DNA from: an uncultured Pseudomonadota bacterium
GTDB lineage: Bacteria > Pseudomonadota > Gammaproteobacteria > Burkholderiales > JALYOK01
Length of the DNA: 64,000 nt
Reading direction: 5' to 3'
NCBI GenBank assembly: GCA_902826775.1
Contig: CADEHE010000008.1
Span: forward strand, 62,001-126,000
This document shows, piece by piece, positions 27,976 to 37,431 of the stretch. Position 1 is the stretch's first letter, and every line of letters begins with the position of its first letter. The notes beneath the pieces are model-generated. The model saw nothing but the letters and a program-made list of their open reading frames with translations, had not been told where the DNA came from and did no database searches. The translations under genes and the position numbers were made by a program.

Positions 27976-29263
27976 AATTCGCAGGTTAGCGACGACGCAA
28001 ACCGATTTCGACGCGCAGCTTGCAGCGCTGACGGCGTTCGAGGCGGCGCAGGACGATGGCGTCGACCAAGTCGTCGCCGCAATTCTGGCCGACGTGCGCC
28101 AGCGCGGTGACGCCGCCGTCCTCGACTACACAGCGCGTTTCGACGCGCTGAGCGTCACCAGTATGACTGCGCTGGAACTCGCACCGCACGAATTACGCGC
28201 TGCGCTGACCGGCCTGGCGCGCGAAGATCGCAGCGCCCTGGAAGCCGCGGCCGAGCGCATACGCGCTTACCATCAGAAGCAGCTGGCGAGTTCATGGCAG
28301 TACACCGAAGCCGACGGCACCGTACTCGGCCAAAAGGTGACGCCACTGGATCGCGTCGGACTCTATGTGCCGGGCGGCAAAGCGGCCTATCCTTCGTCGC
28401 TGCTGATGAACGCGGTGCCGGCGAAGGTAGCGGGCGTGGGCGAAGTCATCATGGTCGTGCCGACGCCGCGCGGCGAGAAGAATGCGTTGGTGCTGGCCGC
28501 TGCGGCCATCGCCGGTGTGGATCGCGCTTTCACCATCGGCGGCGCGCAAGCGGTCGGGGCGCTCGCGTACGGCACGCAGACCGTGCCGCAAGTAGATAAG
28601 ATCGTCGGGCCGGGCAATCAGTACGTGGCCGCGGCCAAGCGGCGCGTGTTCGGCGTGGTCGGCATCGACATGATCGCTGGGCCATCGGAAATCTTGGTCA
28701 TCGCTGACGGCAACACCGATCCCGATTGGGTGGCGATGGATTTGTTCTCGCAAGCCGAGCACGACGAGATCGCGCAAGCGATGCTGTTGTGCCCCGATGC
28801 CGCGTACATTGAGCGCGTGGCGACGAGCATGGACAAGCTGCTGGCGTCGATGCCGCGCGCCGCCATCATTCGCGCTTCGTTGCGAAATCGCGGCGCGCTG
28901 ATTTTGACGCGCGATCTCGACGAGGCATGCGCGATCAGCAACCGCATCGCGCCGGAGCACTTGGAGCTGTCGGTGGCGCAGCCGCAGGCGCTGGTGGCGC
29001 AGATTCGTCACGCCGGGGCGATTTTCATGGGACGCTACAGTTCGGAGGCGCTGGGCGATTACTGTGCCGGGCCGAATCACGTCCTGCCAACCTCGCGCAG
29101 TGCGCGCTTTTCTTCGCCTTTGGGTGTATACGATTTTCAGAAACGCTCGAGCATCATTCACGCCTCGCCCGCCGGGGCGCGCAGCTTGGGCGCGACTGCT
29201 GCACGCTTGGCCGACGGCGAGGGTTTGCCTGCCCATGCTGCGTCAGCTAGATACAGGCAGTAG
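27968..29263 (+). CDS. hisD: Histidinol dehydrogenase HisD
   Basis: 431-residue zinc enzyme that oxidises histidinol to histidine in two NAD-dependent steps. Family motifs include [58 protein letters not shown] and APEHLELS. The GTG at 27968 ([11 protein letters not shown]) overlaps the end of hisG, giving coupling; an upstream frame start at 27941 has no family sequence. The C-terminus extends through a GPNHVLPT motif to a normal end. Confidence 0.95.
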   Translation: MPEIRRLATTQTDFDAQLAALTAFEAAQDDGVDQVVAAILADVRQRGDAAVLDYTARFDALSVTSMTALELAPHELRAALTGLAREDRSALEAAAERIRAYHQKQLASSWQYTEADGTVLGQKVTPLDRVGLYVPGGKAAYPSSLLMNAVPAKVAGVGEVIMVVPTPRGEKNALVLAAAAIAGVDRAFTIGGAQAVGALAYGTQTVPQVDKIVGPGNQYVAAAKRRVFGVVGIDMIAGPSEILVIADGNTDPDWVAMDLFSQAEHDEIAQAMLLCPDAAYIERVATSMDKLLASMPRAAIIRASLRNRGALILTRDLDEACAISNRIAPEHLELSVAQPQALVAQIRHAGAIFMGRYSSEALGDYCAGPNHVLPTSRSARFSSPLGVYDFQKRSSIIHASPAGARSLGATAARLADGEGLPAHAASARYRQ

Positions 29264-29341
29264 GATGTTTACGCTATTGGCTCAAGATGGGAGTTATCAA
29301 CGAATAAGTCAAGTAGTATGTTCTGTTGGTGAGCAGTTGCC
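29264..29341. other. AT-rich spacer between hisD and hisC
   Basis: A 78-base gap with clearly lower GC than the flanking genes (gttatcaacgaataagtc, agtagtatgttct) in the middle of the his operon, where most other junctions overlap. GGTGAG shortly before the hisC ATG serves as the ribosome site. I see no strong terminator or promoter. Confidence 0.5.
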
Positions 29342-30412
29342 ATGACCAACCCTCTAATCCGCCCCGAGATTGCGGCGCTTTCCGCGTATCACGTGCCGCC
29401 GAGCAAAGGCATGGTCAAGCTCGACGCCATGGAAAACCCGTATGAGCTGCCGCTGACGCTGCGGCAAGAACTGGCGCGGGTGCTCGCCGAGGTGCCGATC
29501 AACCGCTATCCGGATGCGGGTGCGGCCGAGCTCAAGGCGGTGCTGCGCGCCGCGATGAAGATTCCGCCCGCCAGCGAGGGCATGGAGATTCTGCTCGGCA
29601 ACGGCTCGGACGAGATCATTCAAATCATTGCGCTCGCCGTGGCCAAGCCTGGCGCTGTCATGCTGGGGCTGGAGCCGAGCTTCGTCATGTATCGCGTCGC
29701 CGCCACCTATGCCGGCATGCGCTACGTCGATGTCGCCCTCAATGCAGATTTCACCCTTGATCTAGCGGCCACGCTCGCGGCCATCCGCACGCACCGGCCC
29801 GCAGTCACGTTCATCGCTTACCCGAACAATCCCACCGGCACGTTGTTCGACGCCGCTGCCGTGCGCGAAATCATCGCCGCGGCGGCGCCGGGGCTGGTGG
29901 TGGTCGACGAGGCGTACTTTGCCTTTGCCGACGCAAGCTTTCTGCCCGAACTGGCACAGCACCGCAACCTGGTGGTGATGCGCACCGTTTCCAAGCTGGG
30001 CTTGGCAGGCATACGGCTCGGTTTCGTGTGCGGCAGCAGCTATTGGATCGACGAATTCGACAAACTGCGCATGCCCTACAACATCAATGCGCTGACGCAA
30101 ACCGTGGCCACGCACCTGCTGCGTAACCCGTGCGCGCTCTATGACCAGGCCGAGGCGCTGACCTTAGCGCGCGGGCAGTTAGCGGCCGAACTGGCGCGGT
30201 TGCCGGGTGTGGCCGTGTTTCCGAGCGCGGCGAACTTCATTTTGTTCCGGGTTGCAAACGCCACTACGGTGTTTGACGGGCTCAAGCAACGTGGTATATT
30301 GGTTAAGAACCTCAGCAAAGCGCACGCCCTACTAAACGATTGCATCCGGGTGACAGTTAGTACCCCCGAAGAAAACCAGCAATTCCTCTCCGCGCTTAAA
30401 GCCTGTTTGTAA
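29342..30412 (+). CDS. hisC: Histidinol-phosphate aminotransferase HisC
   Basis: 356-residue PLP-dependent class I/II aminotransferase making histidinol phosphate from imidazole acetol phosphate. Family features: [12 protein letters not shown] near the N-terminus, [25 protein letters not shown], and the PLP-Lys region [16 protein letters not shown]. It lacks any fusion. It follows hisD after an AT-rich 78-base gap. Confidence 0.95.
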   Translation: MTNPLIRPEIAALSAYHVPPSKGMVKLDAMENPYELPLTLRQELARVLAEVPINRYPDAGAAELKAVLRAAMKIPPASEGMEILLGNGSDEIIQIIALAVAKPGAVMLGLEPSFVMYRVAATYAGMRYVDVALNADFTLDLAATLAAIRTHRPAVTFIAYPNNPTGTLFDAAAVREIIAAAAPGLVVVDEAYFAFADASFLPELAQHRNLVVMRTVSKLGLAGIRLGFVCGSSYWIDEFDKLRMPYNINALTQTVATHLLRNPCALYDQAEALTLARGQLAAELARLPGVAVFPSAANFILFRVANATTVFDGLKQRGILVKNLSKAHALLNDCIRVTVSTPEENQQFLSALKACL

Positions 30413-30468
30413 CCCTTTCTCCTCCTTCGTCCAACGCACGCTCCCCTTCCGCTCGTTCGCCGCACCGC

Positions 30469-31056
30469 ATGCGCGAAGCAACCATCAGCCGCAATACCCT
30501 GGAAACGCAGATTTCCGTCAGCCTGAATTTGGACGGCAGCGGACGCGCGCAGCTTGCCACTGGCGTGGCGTTTCTCGATCACATGCTGGACCAGATCGCG
30601 CGCCATGGATTGATCGATCTGAATGTGCAGGCGAAGGGCGATTTGCACATCGACGCGCACCACACTGTCGAAGACATCGGCATTTCCATCGGTCAAGCCT
30701 TCGCCAAGGCCATCGGCGACAAGAAAGGCATTAGGCGCTACGGCCATGCCTACGTGCCCTTGGATGAAGCGCTCTCGCGCGTGGTGATCGATTTATCCGG
30801 CCGGCCGGGCTTGGAATTTCACTGCGAATTCGTGCGCGCGCGCGTGGGCGAATTCGATGTCGATCTGGTGCACGAATTCTTTCAAGGCTTCGTCAATCAT
30901 GCGTACGCGACGCTGCATGTCGACAACTTGCGCGGCTCCAACGCGCATCACCAAGCCGAGACGATTTTTAAAGCGTTCGGCCGGGCGCTGCGCATGGCGT
31001 GCGAACTCGATGCGCGTACCGGCGCGACGCTGCCCTCGACGAAAGGCGCGTTGTAA
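30469..31056 (+). CDS. hisB: Imidazoleglycerol-phosphate dehydratase HisB
   Basis: 195-residue monofunctional IGP dehydratase without the phosphatase domain found in enteric HisB, as usual in betaproteobacteria. Metal-binding histidine motifs are intact: [25 protein letters not shown] and [17 protein letters not shown] separate histidinol-phosphatase must come from elsewhere. The gap after hisC is 56 bases. Confidence 0.96.
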   Translation: MREATISRNTLETQISVSLNLDGSGRAQLATGVAFLDHMLDQIARHGLIDLNVQAKGDLHIDAHHTVEDIGISIGQAFAKAIGDKKGIRRYGHAYVPLDEALSRVVIDLSGRPGLEFHCEFVRARVGEFDVDLVHEFFQGFVNHAYATLHVDNLRGSNAHHQAETIFKAFGRALRMACELDARTGATLPSTKGAL

Positions 31057-31083
31057 CTTTAACGCCATGCCGAAACGGGCTGC

Positions 31084-31725
31084 ATGAACCAGATCGCCGT
31101 CGTCGACTACGGAATGGGCAATTTGCGCTCCGTTGCCAAGGCGCTGGAGCATGTCGCGCCGAAAGCGAACGTGGTCATCGCCGCCGATGCGCGGACCATG
31201 CGCACGGCTGATCGAGTGGTGTTCCCGGGCCAAGGGGCGATGCCCGATTGCGTGCGCGAAATGGATGCGCGCGGCTTGCGCGAACCGCTGTTGGCGGCGG
31301 CTGCGAGCAAGCCGTTTTTAGGGTTGTGCATCGGCTTGCAGATGCTGTTCGAGTTTTCCGAAGAGGGCGACACGCCGGGGCTGGGCTTGCTCGCCGGGCG
31401 CGTCGAGCGCTTTCGCGATGACGACATGCACGATGCGCAAGGCCATAAGCTCAAAGTGCCGCACATGGGCTGGAACCAAGTGTATCAGGCGCAGGCACAC
31501 CCGATTTGGCGCGGCATCGAAGACGGCGCACGCTTCTACTATGTGCACAGCTACTACGCCAAGCCGCGCGACGCATTGCTGCGGGCGGCGTACAGCGAAT
31601 ACCCCAAGCCGTTCGATTGCGCGGTGGCGCGAGCGAATTTGTTTGCGGTGCAGTTTCACCCAGAAAAAAGCCAAGCGGCCGGTCTGCGTCTGCTGGAAAA
31701 CTTCGTTAGTTGGAATCCGCAGTAG
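31084..31725 (+). CDS. hisH: Imidazole glycerol phosphate synthase glutaminase subunit HisH
   Basis: 213-residue class I glutamine amidotransferase that supplies ammonia to HisF. The catalytic triad is visible: Cys in FLGLCIGLQ, and His and Glu in VQFHPEKSQ. It begins MNQIAVVDYGMGNLRSV, standard for HisH. It lies between hisB and hisA in the conserved order. Confidence 0.96.
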   Translation: MNQIAVVDYGMGNLRSVAKALEHVAPKANVVIAADARTMRTADRVVFPGQGAMPDCVREMDARGLREPLLAAAASKPFLGLCIGLQMLFEFSEEGDTPGLGLLAGRVERFRDDDMHDAQGHKLKVPHMGWNQVYQAQAHPIWRGIEDGARFYYVHSYYAKPRDALLRAAYSEYPKPFDCAVARANLFAVQFHPEKSQAAGLRLLENFVSWNPQ

Positions 31726-31758
31726 GAGCTTGAGGGGCACTATGTTGGAGGTTGAGCT

Positions 31759-32499
31759 GTGATTTTGATTCCCGCGATCGACATCAAAGACGGCCGCTGC
31801 GTGCGCTTGCAGCAGGGTGATATGAGCAAGTCGACGGTGTTCTCCGAAGACCCCGCCGCTATGGCCAAGCACTGGCTGAGTCTAGGCGCGCAACGAATTC
31901 ATCTGGTCGATCTGGATGGCGCAGTGGCCGGCAAACCGAAGAACGAACCGGTGATTCGCAGAATCGTCGAAGCGATCGCCGGGGCAGTGCCGCTGCAACT
32001 CGGCGGTGGTATCCGCGACATCGAGACGTGCGAGCGTTATCTCGACGACGGCATCGACTACGTGATACTTGGTACCGCCGCGGTGAAGAATCCCGGCTTG
32101 CTGCATGAGGTGTGCGACGCTTTTCCGGGCCACGTCATGGTCGGTTTAGACGCCAAGGACGGCAAAGTGGCCATTGACGGCTGGTCGAAGATGACCGGCC
32201 ATGACGTAGTCGATCTGGCGCAGAAGTACCAAAGCTACGGCGTCGAAGCGGTCATTTATACCGACATCGGCCGCGATGGCATGCTGAGCGGTGTGAACGT
32301 CGATGCGACGGTGCGCCTGGCGCGCGAGTTGACCATCCCGGTCATTGCCAGTGGCGGCATTAAGAATTTGGACGACGTCAAAGCCCTGTGCGCCGTGGAA
32401 AGCGAAGGCGTCATGGGCGCCATCACCGGTCGGGCGATTTACGAAGGCAGTCTGGATTTTGCCGCCGCCATTAAGTTGACTGAGCGGGTGGACGCGTAG
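31759..32499 (+). CDS. hisA: ProFAR isomerase HisA
   Basis: 246-residue (beta/alpha)8 isomerase converting ProFAR to PRFAR. The catalytic Asp residues are in [10 protein letters not shown] near the N-terminus and [13 protein letters not shown] in the second half. Phosphate-binding glycines are at [10 protein letters not shown] and [10 protein letters not shown]. The start is a GTG at 31759. It is followed by an unusual repeat-bearing spacer before hisF. Confidence 0.96.
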   Translation: MILIPAIDIKDGRCVRLQQGDMSKSTVFSEDPAAMAKHWLSLGAQRIHLVDLDGAVAGKPKNEPVIRRIVEAIAGAVPLQLGGGIRDIETCERYLDDGIDYVILGTAAVKNPGLLHEVCDAFPGHVMVGLDAKDGKVAIDGWSKMTGHDVVDLAQKYQSYGVEAVIYTDIGRDGMLSGVNVDATVRLARELTIPVIASGGIKNLDDVKALCAVESEGVMGAITGRAIYEGSLDFAAAIKLTERVDA

Positions 32500-32502
32500 A
32501 GG

Positions 32503-32634
32503 GTGAATAAGTGAATGCGTGAATGAGTGAGGCAAGTTTGTTTCGAGTGCTGAGCGGCGCAGCCAAGTATGAAGTTTTTTCTGCTGCTTTGGGTATTCTC
32601 GCTCATTCATGCATTCACGCATTCACGCATTCAC
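32503..32634. repeat. 8-base tandem repeats arranged as a long inverted repeat between hisA and hisF
   Basis: The left arm (32503-32530) has units GTGAATAA, GTGAATGC and GTGAATGA. The right arm (32602-32634) has three inverted copies (GCATTCAC) plus a variant. GTGAATGCGTGAATG at 32511-32525 is perfectly complementary to 32612-32626 and again to 32620-32634, so a 15-base stem can form in two registers around a loop of about 85-95 bases. The right arm reaches to within 8 bases of the hisF GTG. Confidence 0.8.
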
Positions 32635-32641
32635 TGCCGCC

Positions 32642-33409
32642 GTGCTAGCCAAACGTGTCATTCCCTGCTTAGATGTCGATCGCGGCCGCGTCGTCAAAGG
32701 CGTTAACTTCGTTGGCCTGCGCGATGCGGGCGATCCGGTCGAAGTCGCCAAGCGCTACGATTTGCAGGGCGCTGACGAAGTCACTTTCCTCGATATCACG
32801 GCGAGTTCGGATGAGCGTGGATTGATCATCCCTATCATCGAGCAAGTAGCCGAACAAGTGTTTATTCCACTAACGGTGGGCGGCGGTATCCGTAAGGTCG
32901 ACGATGTCCGCACGCTCTTAAACGCTGGGGCCGATAAAGTCAGCATCAACACTGCGGCGGTGCAAAACCCGCAGTTGGTGGCCGCTGCGGTCGCCAAGGT
33001 CGGCTCCCAGTGCATCGTGGTTGCCATCGATGCTAAGCAGGTGGCACCGGAACCCAAGCCGCGCTGGGAGGTGTTTACGCACGGCGGCCGGAAACCGACT
33101 GGAATCGATGCGGTAGAATGGGCTGAGAAAGTGGTGAGCCTAGGGGCTGGTGAGATACTGTTGACGAGTATGGATCGGGATGGCACGCGGATCGGCTTTG
33201 ATAATGTACTCCTGCGCCGAGTATGCGATGCCGTGCCGGTGCCGGTAATTGCAAGTGGTGGGGTTGGTACGTTGCAGCACTTAGCTGATGGCGTGCTCTT
33301 GGGCGGCGCGGATGCAGTCCTGGCCGCCAGCATTTTTCACTACGGCGAGCACACCGTGGGGGAAGCGAAGCGCTTCATGGCGGCGCACGGCATCGAGGTG
33401 CGGCTGTGA
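32642..33409 (+). CDS. hisF: Imidazole glycerol phosphate synthase cyclase subunit HisF
   Basis: 255-residue barrel protein that joins PRFAR and ammonia to give IGP and AICAR. The catalytic Asp residues are in [15 protein letters not shown] and [14 protein letters not shown]. The GTG at 32642 gives the family-normal N-terminus ([10 protein letters not shown]) but has no clear ribosome site. An in-frame ATG at 32609 lies within the inverted repeat and would add 11 odd residues. The stop overlaps hisI as GTGA. Confidence 0.95.
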   Translation: MLAKRVIPCLDVDRGRVVKGVNFVGLRDAGDPVEVAKRYDLQGADEVTFLDITASSDERGLIIPIIEQVAEQVFIPLTVGGGIRKVDDVRTLLNAGADKVSINTAAVQNPQLVAAAVAKVGSQCIVVAIDAKQVAPEPKPRWEVFTHGGRKPTGIDAVEWAEKVVSLGAGEILLTSMDRDGTRIGFDNVLLRRVCDAVPVPVIASGGVGTLQHLADGVLLGGADAVLAASIFHYGEHTVGEAKRFMAAHGIEVRL

Positions 33410-33807
33410 CGAGCGTGGCCACCGAGACAGCTTGGCTGGAGCAAGTCAAGTGGGACGAGCAGGGCTTAGTTCCGGCGATTGCCCAGGACGCGTTCTCTGG
33501 CATGGTGTTGATGTTTGCTTGGATGGATCGGGCCGCGCTGGCGCAGACCGCAGCGAGCGGACAGGCCACTTACTTTTCCCGCTCGCGGGGTAAGTTGTGG
33601 CGCAAGGGCGAAGAATCGGGACATACGCAGCGCGTGCGGGAGATTCGTCTCGATTGCGACAATGACGTTGTGTTGCTGAAAGTTGAACAGGCAGGCGGTA
33701 TCGCCTGTCATACCGGCAGGGCGCGCTGCTTTTTTCAGAAACTGGAAAACGGCCGTTGGCTGACGACGGAGCCGCTGTTGAAAGATCCGGGTCAGATCTA
33801 CAAGTGA
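33406..33807 (+). CDS. hisI: Phosphoribosyl-AMP cyclohydrolase HisI
   Basis: 133-residue zinc enzyme opening the adenine ring of phosphoribosyl-AMP. Conserved parts: [35 protein letters not shown], and metal-binding LDCDNDVV with [11 protein letters not shown]. The GTG start overlaps the hisF stop and its own stop overlaps the hisE GTG. The cyclohydrolase and pyrophosphatase are separate genes, not a HisIE fusion. Confidence 0.95.
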   Translation: MTSVATETAWLEQVKWDEQGLVPAIAQDAFSGMVLMFAWMDRAALAQTAASGQATYFSRSRGKLWRKGEESGHTQRVREIRLDCDNDVVLLKVEQAGGIACHTGRARCFFQKLENGRWLTTEPLLKDPGQIYK

Positions 33808-34130
33808 TCGACGCGGACATTCTGGAGCGGCTGGCCGATACAGTGGAATCGCGTAAGGGCGCGGATCCGGCAAGCTCTTATGTCGCCGGACTTTTCAAGA
33901 AAGGCACCGATGCCATCTTGAAGAAGGTCGGCGAAGAGGCAACCGAGACCGTTTTGGCTGCTAAGGGTGGTGATAAACTGGCTCTGGTGCGCGAGACGGC
34001 CGACTTGTGGTTTCATACGCTGGTGATGCTTGCGCACGCAGGCTTGCGCCCCAGCGACGTGTTGGCGGAACTGGCGCGCCGCGAAGGTATTTCGGGCGTG
34101 GCGGAAAAGGCGGCGCGCGCTAAAGAGTGA
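33804..34130 (+). CDS. hisE: Phosphoribosyl-ATP pyrophosphatase HisE
   Basis: 108-residue MazG-like enzyme that removes pyrophosphate from phosphoribosyl-ATP. Motifs: [30 protein letters not shown] and [13 protein letters not shown], with the acidic residues that hold Mg. I chose the GTG at 33804, which overlaps the hisI stop as GTGA. It is the last his gene here. Confidence 0.95.
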   Translation: MIDADILERLADTVESRKGADPASSYVAGLFKKGTDAILKKVGEEATETVLAAKGGDKLALVRETADLWFHTLVMLAHAGLRPSDVLAELARREGISGVAEKAARAKE

Positions 34131-34133
34131 AGT

Positions 34134-34502
34134 ATGGCGACGGACGCAAACTGCATATTCTGTAAGATTGCCGCGGGTCAGATCCCGAGCAAGAAGGTGT
34201 ACGAGGACGCGGATGTGCTTGCATTTCACGACATCCATCCGGTCGCGCCAGTGCATTTCTTGTTGATTCCGAAACAGCACGTCGCTTCGCTGGCGGAATG
34301 CGATGCCAGCCATGGCGCGATGCTAGGCAAGCTGCTGTTGCTGACCGCGAGATTGGCCAAAGAACAGGGTTTGCCGGACGGCTATCGCACGCTGATCAAC
34401 ACCGGCAAAGGCGGACACCAAGAGGTGTTCCACCTGCACATGCATGTAATCGGCGGCGGTGATCGTGTGTCGCGCATGAGCGAAACATTAAAACAGTTGT
34501 AG
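34134..34502 (+). CDS. hinT: HIT-family purine nucleoside phosphoramidase (HinT-like)
   Basis: 122-residue HIT protein. The histidine triad is HLHMHVIGG near the C-terminus; the N-terminal CIFCKIAAGQIPS is typical of HinT. These enzymes hydrolyse AMP-lysine type phosphoramidates. It starts 3 bases after hisE and sits between the his and tat genes, a common betaproteobacterial arrangement. Confidence 0.93.
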   Translation: MATDANCIFCKIAAGQIPSKKVYEDADVLAFHDIHPVAPVHFLLIPKQHVASLAECDASHGAMLGKLLLLTARLAKEQGLPDGYRTLINTGKGGHQEVFHLHMHVIGGGDRVSRMSETLKQL

Positions 34503-34524
34503 TTTCCGTTGAAGGAGAAGTCAG

Positions 34525-34740
34525 ATGGGCACATTTAGCATTTGGCACTGGTTGATCGTCTTGGTGATCGTGCTGTTGATCTTCGGCACCAAGAAACTGC
34601 GCAATCTAGGTACTGACTTGGGCGGGGCGGTCAAAGGCTTCAAAGAGGGCATGAAGACCGATGACGAAGCCAAGAAGGAAGTTGGTGCGCTCAAGGGCGA
34701 AACCATCGAAGGCGAAGTCCGCGAGAAATCCAAAGCTTAG
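34525..34740 (+). CDS. tatA: Twin-arginine translocase subunit TatA
   Basis: 71 residues: a short N-terminal membrane helix ([15 protein letters not shown]) followed by the conserved [20 protein letters not shown] amphipathic helix and a charged tail. TatA oligomerises to form the pore for folded proteins. AAGGAG lies upstream of the ATG. First of tatABC. Confidence 0.95.
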   Translation: MGTFSIWHWLIVLVIVLLIFGTKKLRNLGTDLGGAVKGFKEGMKTDDEAKKEVGALKGETIEGEVREKSKA

Positions 34741-34801
34741 AGCACGGGCCGGGTGATGCTGCCATTCGCACGCCGCAGGCTGACTTTGCGCGGGCTGGTC
34801 G

Positions 34802-35272
34802 ATGTTTGACGTCAGCTTCACCGAGCTGATGCTAATCGGCGTTGTCGCGCTGGTGGTTATTGGCCCCGAGCGACTGCCTAAAGTCGCGCGCACCGCAGGT
34901 CACTTGTTCGGACGAATGCAGCGCTACGTCGCCACCGTCAAAGCGGACATCGAGCGCGAAGTCAATATCTCCGAACTCAAAGACCTGCAGAACCTGAAGA
35001 AGGAAGTCGAAGTTCTGCAGAGCGAAGTCAATGCCGCTGGGCAAGAAATTGCGCAGGCCGCCACGGCGAACATCAGCATGGCGCAGAAGAGCATTGCCGA
35101 GATCCAAGCGCAAGCACAATTGACACCTGAGGTGAGTGGCGCCGGCGCGCTGGAACCGACTCCAGCGGTGGAGCGGATCGCACCGCTCGATGCAGCCGAG
35201 CCAGAAGCCCCACGCCCACAGATGGAACTCGGTTTAGAAGGCGGCGAGTTGCGCGGCGGTAAAGCCGCCTAA
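34802..35272 (+). CDS. tatB: Twin-arginine translocase subunit TatB
   Basis: 156 residues. It begins MFDVSFTELMLIGVVALVVIGPERLPK with the TatB-specific Glu8 and the GPERLP hinge, then a long charged amphipathic region and a Pro/Glu-rich tail. With TatC it forms the signal-peptide receptor. Confidence 0.95.
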   Translation: MFDVSFTELMLIGVVALVVIGPERLPKVARTAGHLFGRMQRYVATVKADIEREVNISELKDLQNLKKEVEVLQSEVNAAGQEIAQAATANISMAQKSIAEIQAQAQLTPEVSGAGALEPTPAVERIAPLDAAEPEAPRPQMELGLEGGELRGGKAA

Positions 35273-35295
35273 CTTTAAATTGCACTGAGCCGCGC

Positions 35296-36051
35296 GTGGA
35301 CCAACAGGAAACCTTTCTTTCCCACCTCATTGAACTGCGCGACCGTGTGGTTCGCAGCTTGATCGCGGTCGGCATTGGCTTCGTTTGTTTGTTTCCATTC
35401 GCGCCGCGGCTTTATTCTGTGCTCGCCAAACCGATGTTGGCAAAACTGCCGCAAGGCGGGCAAATGATCGCCACCGACGTGACGACGCCATTTTTCGTGC
35501 CGATGAAGGTGGCTGCCATGACCGCCTTTCTCATCACTTTGCCGTACGTGCTGTATCAGGTGTGGGCGTTTGTCGCGCCGGGTTTGTACCAGCACGAGAA
35601 ACGCTTGGCGATGCCGTTGATCGTTTCCAGCACATTGTTGTTTTTCGTCGGCATGGCGTTCGCGTACTTCTTGGTGTTTCCGATGGTGTTTGGCTTCATT
35701 ACCGGGTACGCCCCCGAAGGGGTGGCGGTGATGACCGACATCAATAAGTACTTGAGCTTTGTGCTGGGCATGTTCTTGGCCTTCGGTGTTGCATTCGAAA
35801 CGCCGATTGCAGTGATCTTGCTGGTAAAGATGGGCGTGGTCTCGGTGCAGAAACTGAAAGAGTTCCGCCCCTACATGATCGTGGGCGCGTTCATCGTCGC
35901 TGCCGTCGTGACGCCGCCTGACGTCGTTTCGCAGTTCATGCTGGCGGTGCCGCTGTGTTTACTGTACGAACTCGGAATTTGGCTGTCCGGATTCGTCGGT
36001 CAAACTAAGCCATCGCAATCAACCGAAGTCGTCGAGAACTCCGGCAAGTAG
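35296..36051 (+). CDS. tatC: Twin-arginine translocase subunit TatC
   Basis: 251-residue six-helix membrane protein that recognises twin-arginine signals. It begins with a GTG (VDQQETFLSHLIELRDRV) and has the conserved SHLIELRDR and LPYVLYQVWAFVAPGLYQHEKR stretches and the periplasmic-loop FxxP pattern (VFPMVFGF). It is the last gene of the plus-strand his-tat run and converges with the LuxR-type gene. Confidence 0.95.
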   Translation: MDQQETFLSHLIELRDRVVRSLIAVGIGFVCLFPFAPRLYSVLAKPMLAKLPQGGQMIATDVTTPFFVPMKVAAMTAFLITLPYVLYQVWAFVAPGLYQHEKRLAMPLIVSSTLLFFVGMAFAYFLVFPMVFGFITGYAPEGVAVMTDINKYLSFVLGMFLAFGVAFETPIAVILLVKMGVVSVQKLKEFRPYMIVGAFIVAAVVTPPDVVSQFMLAVPLCLLYELGIWLSGFVGQTKPSQSTEVVENSGK

Positions 36052-36075
36052 CTAGCCGCCCCGCTTGCGCTGGCA

Positions 36076-37257
36076 CTAACTCAGCAGCCGGTCGCGCAGT
36101 CCTTGGCGATCGTGTACGTCGAGCTTGCGGTAGGCTTCCTTCTTGTAATACTCCACCGAACCCAACTTGATATGAAGTTGCTCAGCGATGTCCGGCTGCG
36201 AGTGACCGAATGCGAGCCGCAACGCAACTTCGGTTTGCCGCACCGATAGGCTGGAGCGCTTCATGTTGTTGAGCAATCGGATCGGCATCGGCTCACGGTA
36301 TTCGATCAAAACGCCCATACCTGCAGAAGTGTCTGGCAGTTTTGGTTGTAAAGAATAGCCATTCAGTAGAAACTCCCCCCAGCAGTTACGCAACTGCAGT
36401 TGTGGTGGCGCTTGTGTCGCCCCGGCAGGGGCGCTGTGAATCAGCGCTGCGATCTGATCCAGCAGCTTGGGGTTGTCTTCACGAAACGACGCCACTAAGC
36501 TGCGGCGCGAGATGGTCGGATGCGTCGCTAGGAAGAACAAGCGTTGCGCTTGCGGGCTAGCAAAGCTAACTTCCCCTTTATCGTCCAGCAGCATCATGCC
36601 GCTATAACCGCTGTCGTAGTAATGATCGAGCGGAATGTCGCTCGCCGTGGAGCGAGCCGGCGTGGCGAATAAGTCGGTCAAGTAACCGACGACTTTGGCC
36701 AATTCGCGCCGGTCACGCTCGCTGAACGGCTTATCGTTGGCGCTGCGGTACATGCTAAGTTGGCCGTAGCAGCGCGCGCCGCGCCGCACGATCGCGTACA
36801 TTGCGTGGTGCGCGCCGAAATGACGCCAGATCTTGTCGTAATAGTCGCTTTGATAGAACTGCTCGGTCTGCGTCATGATCTGGATCATGTCTTTTTGCGC
36901 AGCGAAAGCGCGCAGGCGCGCCTTGAAGTTCGTTTGTGGCGCATCGTAAAACTCTTCGAAGTAGCGCCGCATCACCTCCGGCGGCAACAGTTTCTCAGCG
37001 CAAATATTGGTGATGTCATAATTCTCGTCAACCCAGAAGAAACCGTTCGAATCCGACGCAACCAAGTCATGCAAAGCCGTCAAGATGGCGGGCATGGCCA
37101 ACTCCGGGCTTAAGCCCAAGTGGCAAAGCTGGCGCACGTGCGCGACGGCCGTGTTCGGCGTGCTGCGGGAAGGGACAGGGGCAACGCGGGTGAAAAGGCG
37201 ATCGCTGTGCGACGGCGCGGGCGCGCGGCGCGCGGAAACCGGGGCTGAATGATTCAT
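36076..37257 (-). CDS. LuxR-family transcriptional regulator
   Basis: 393 residues. The C-terminal 65 residues form a LuxR/GerE helix-turn-helix (LSVRQTEVALRLAFGHSQPDIAEQLHIKLGSVEYYKKEAYRKL in outline, ending RQGLRDRLLS). The N-terminal 320 residues look like a sensory part, perhaps two PAS- or GAF-like modules (NGFFWVDENYDITN; YSGMMLLDDKGEVSFAS). There is no receiver domain or autoinducer-binding signature that I recognise. It is divergent from the cyclase gene, sharing a 174-base region, so the two may be functionally linked; this is only inferred. Confidence 0.8.
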   Translation of the reverse strand: MNHSAPVSARRAPAPSHSDRLFTRVAPVPSRSTPNTAVAHVRQLCHLGLSPELAMPAILTALHDLVASDSNGFFWVDENYDITNICAEKLLPPEVMRRYFEEFYDAPQTNFKARLRAFAAQKDMIQIMTQTEQFYQSDYYDKIWRHFGAHHAMYAIVRRGARCYGQLSMYRSANDKPFSERDRRELAKVVGYLTDLFATPARSTASDIPLDHYYDSGYSGMMLLDDKGEVSFASPQAQRLFFLATHPTISRRSLVASFREDNPKLLDQIAALIHSAPAGATQAPPQLQLRNCWGEFLLNGYSLQPKLPDTSAGMGVLIEYREPMPIRLLNNMKRSSLSVRQTEVALRLAFGHSQPDIAEQLHIKLGSVEYYKKEAYRKLDVHDRQGLRDRLLS

Positions 37258-37431
37258 TGTTCTTCCAGTAGGCGGGAGGGGCTGTGTCTCCTGATGGATG
37301 CTAGTGTTCGCCCGTTGGCAACGCCTGTCAATGCTCCGCGGGGCGGGCTCGTCAAAGTCCCACCTGAACAGGGGGTATTCTCAATGTGCCGAGCTGTGGT
37401 TTTCTAGCGAACACGCGCGCACAGCTATCCC

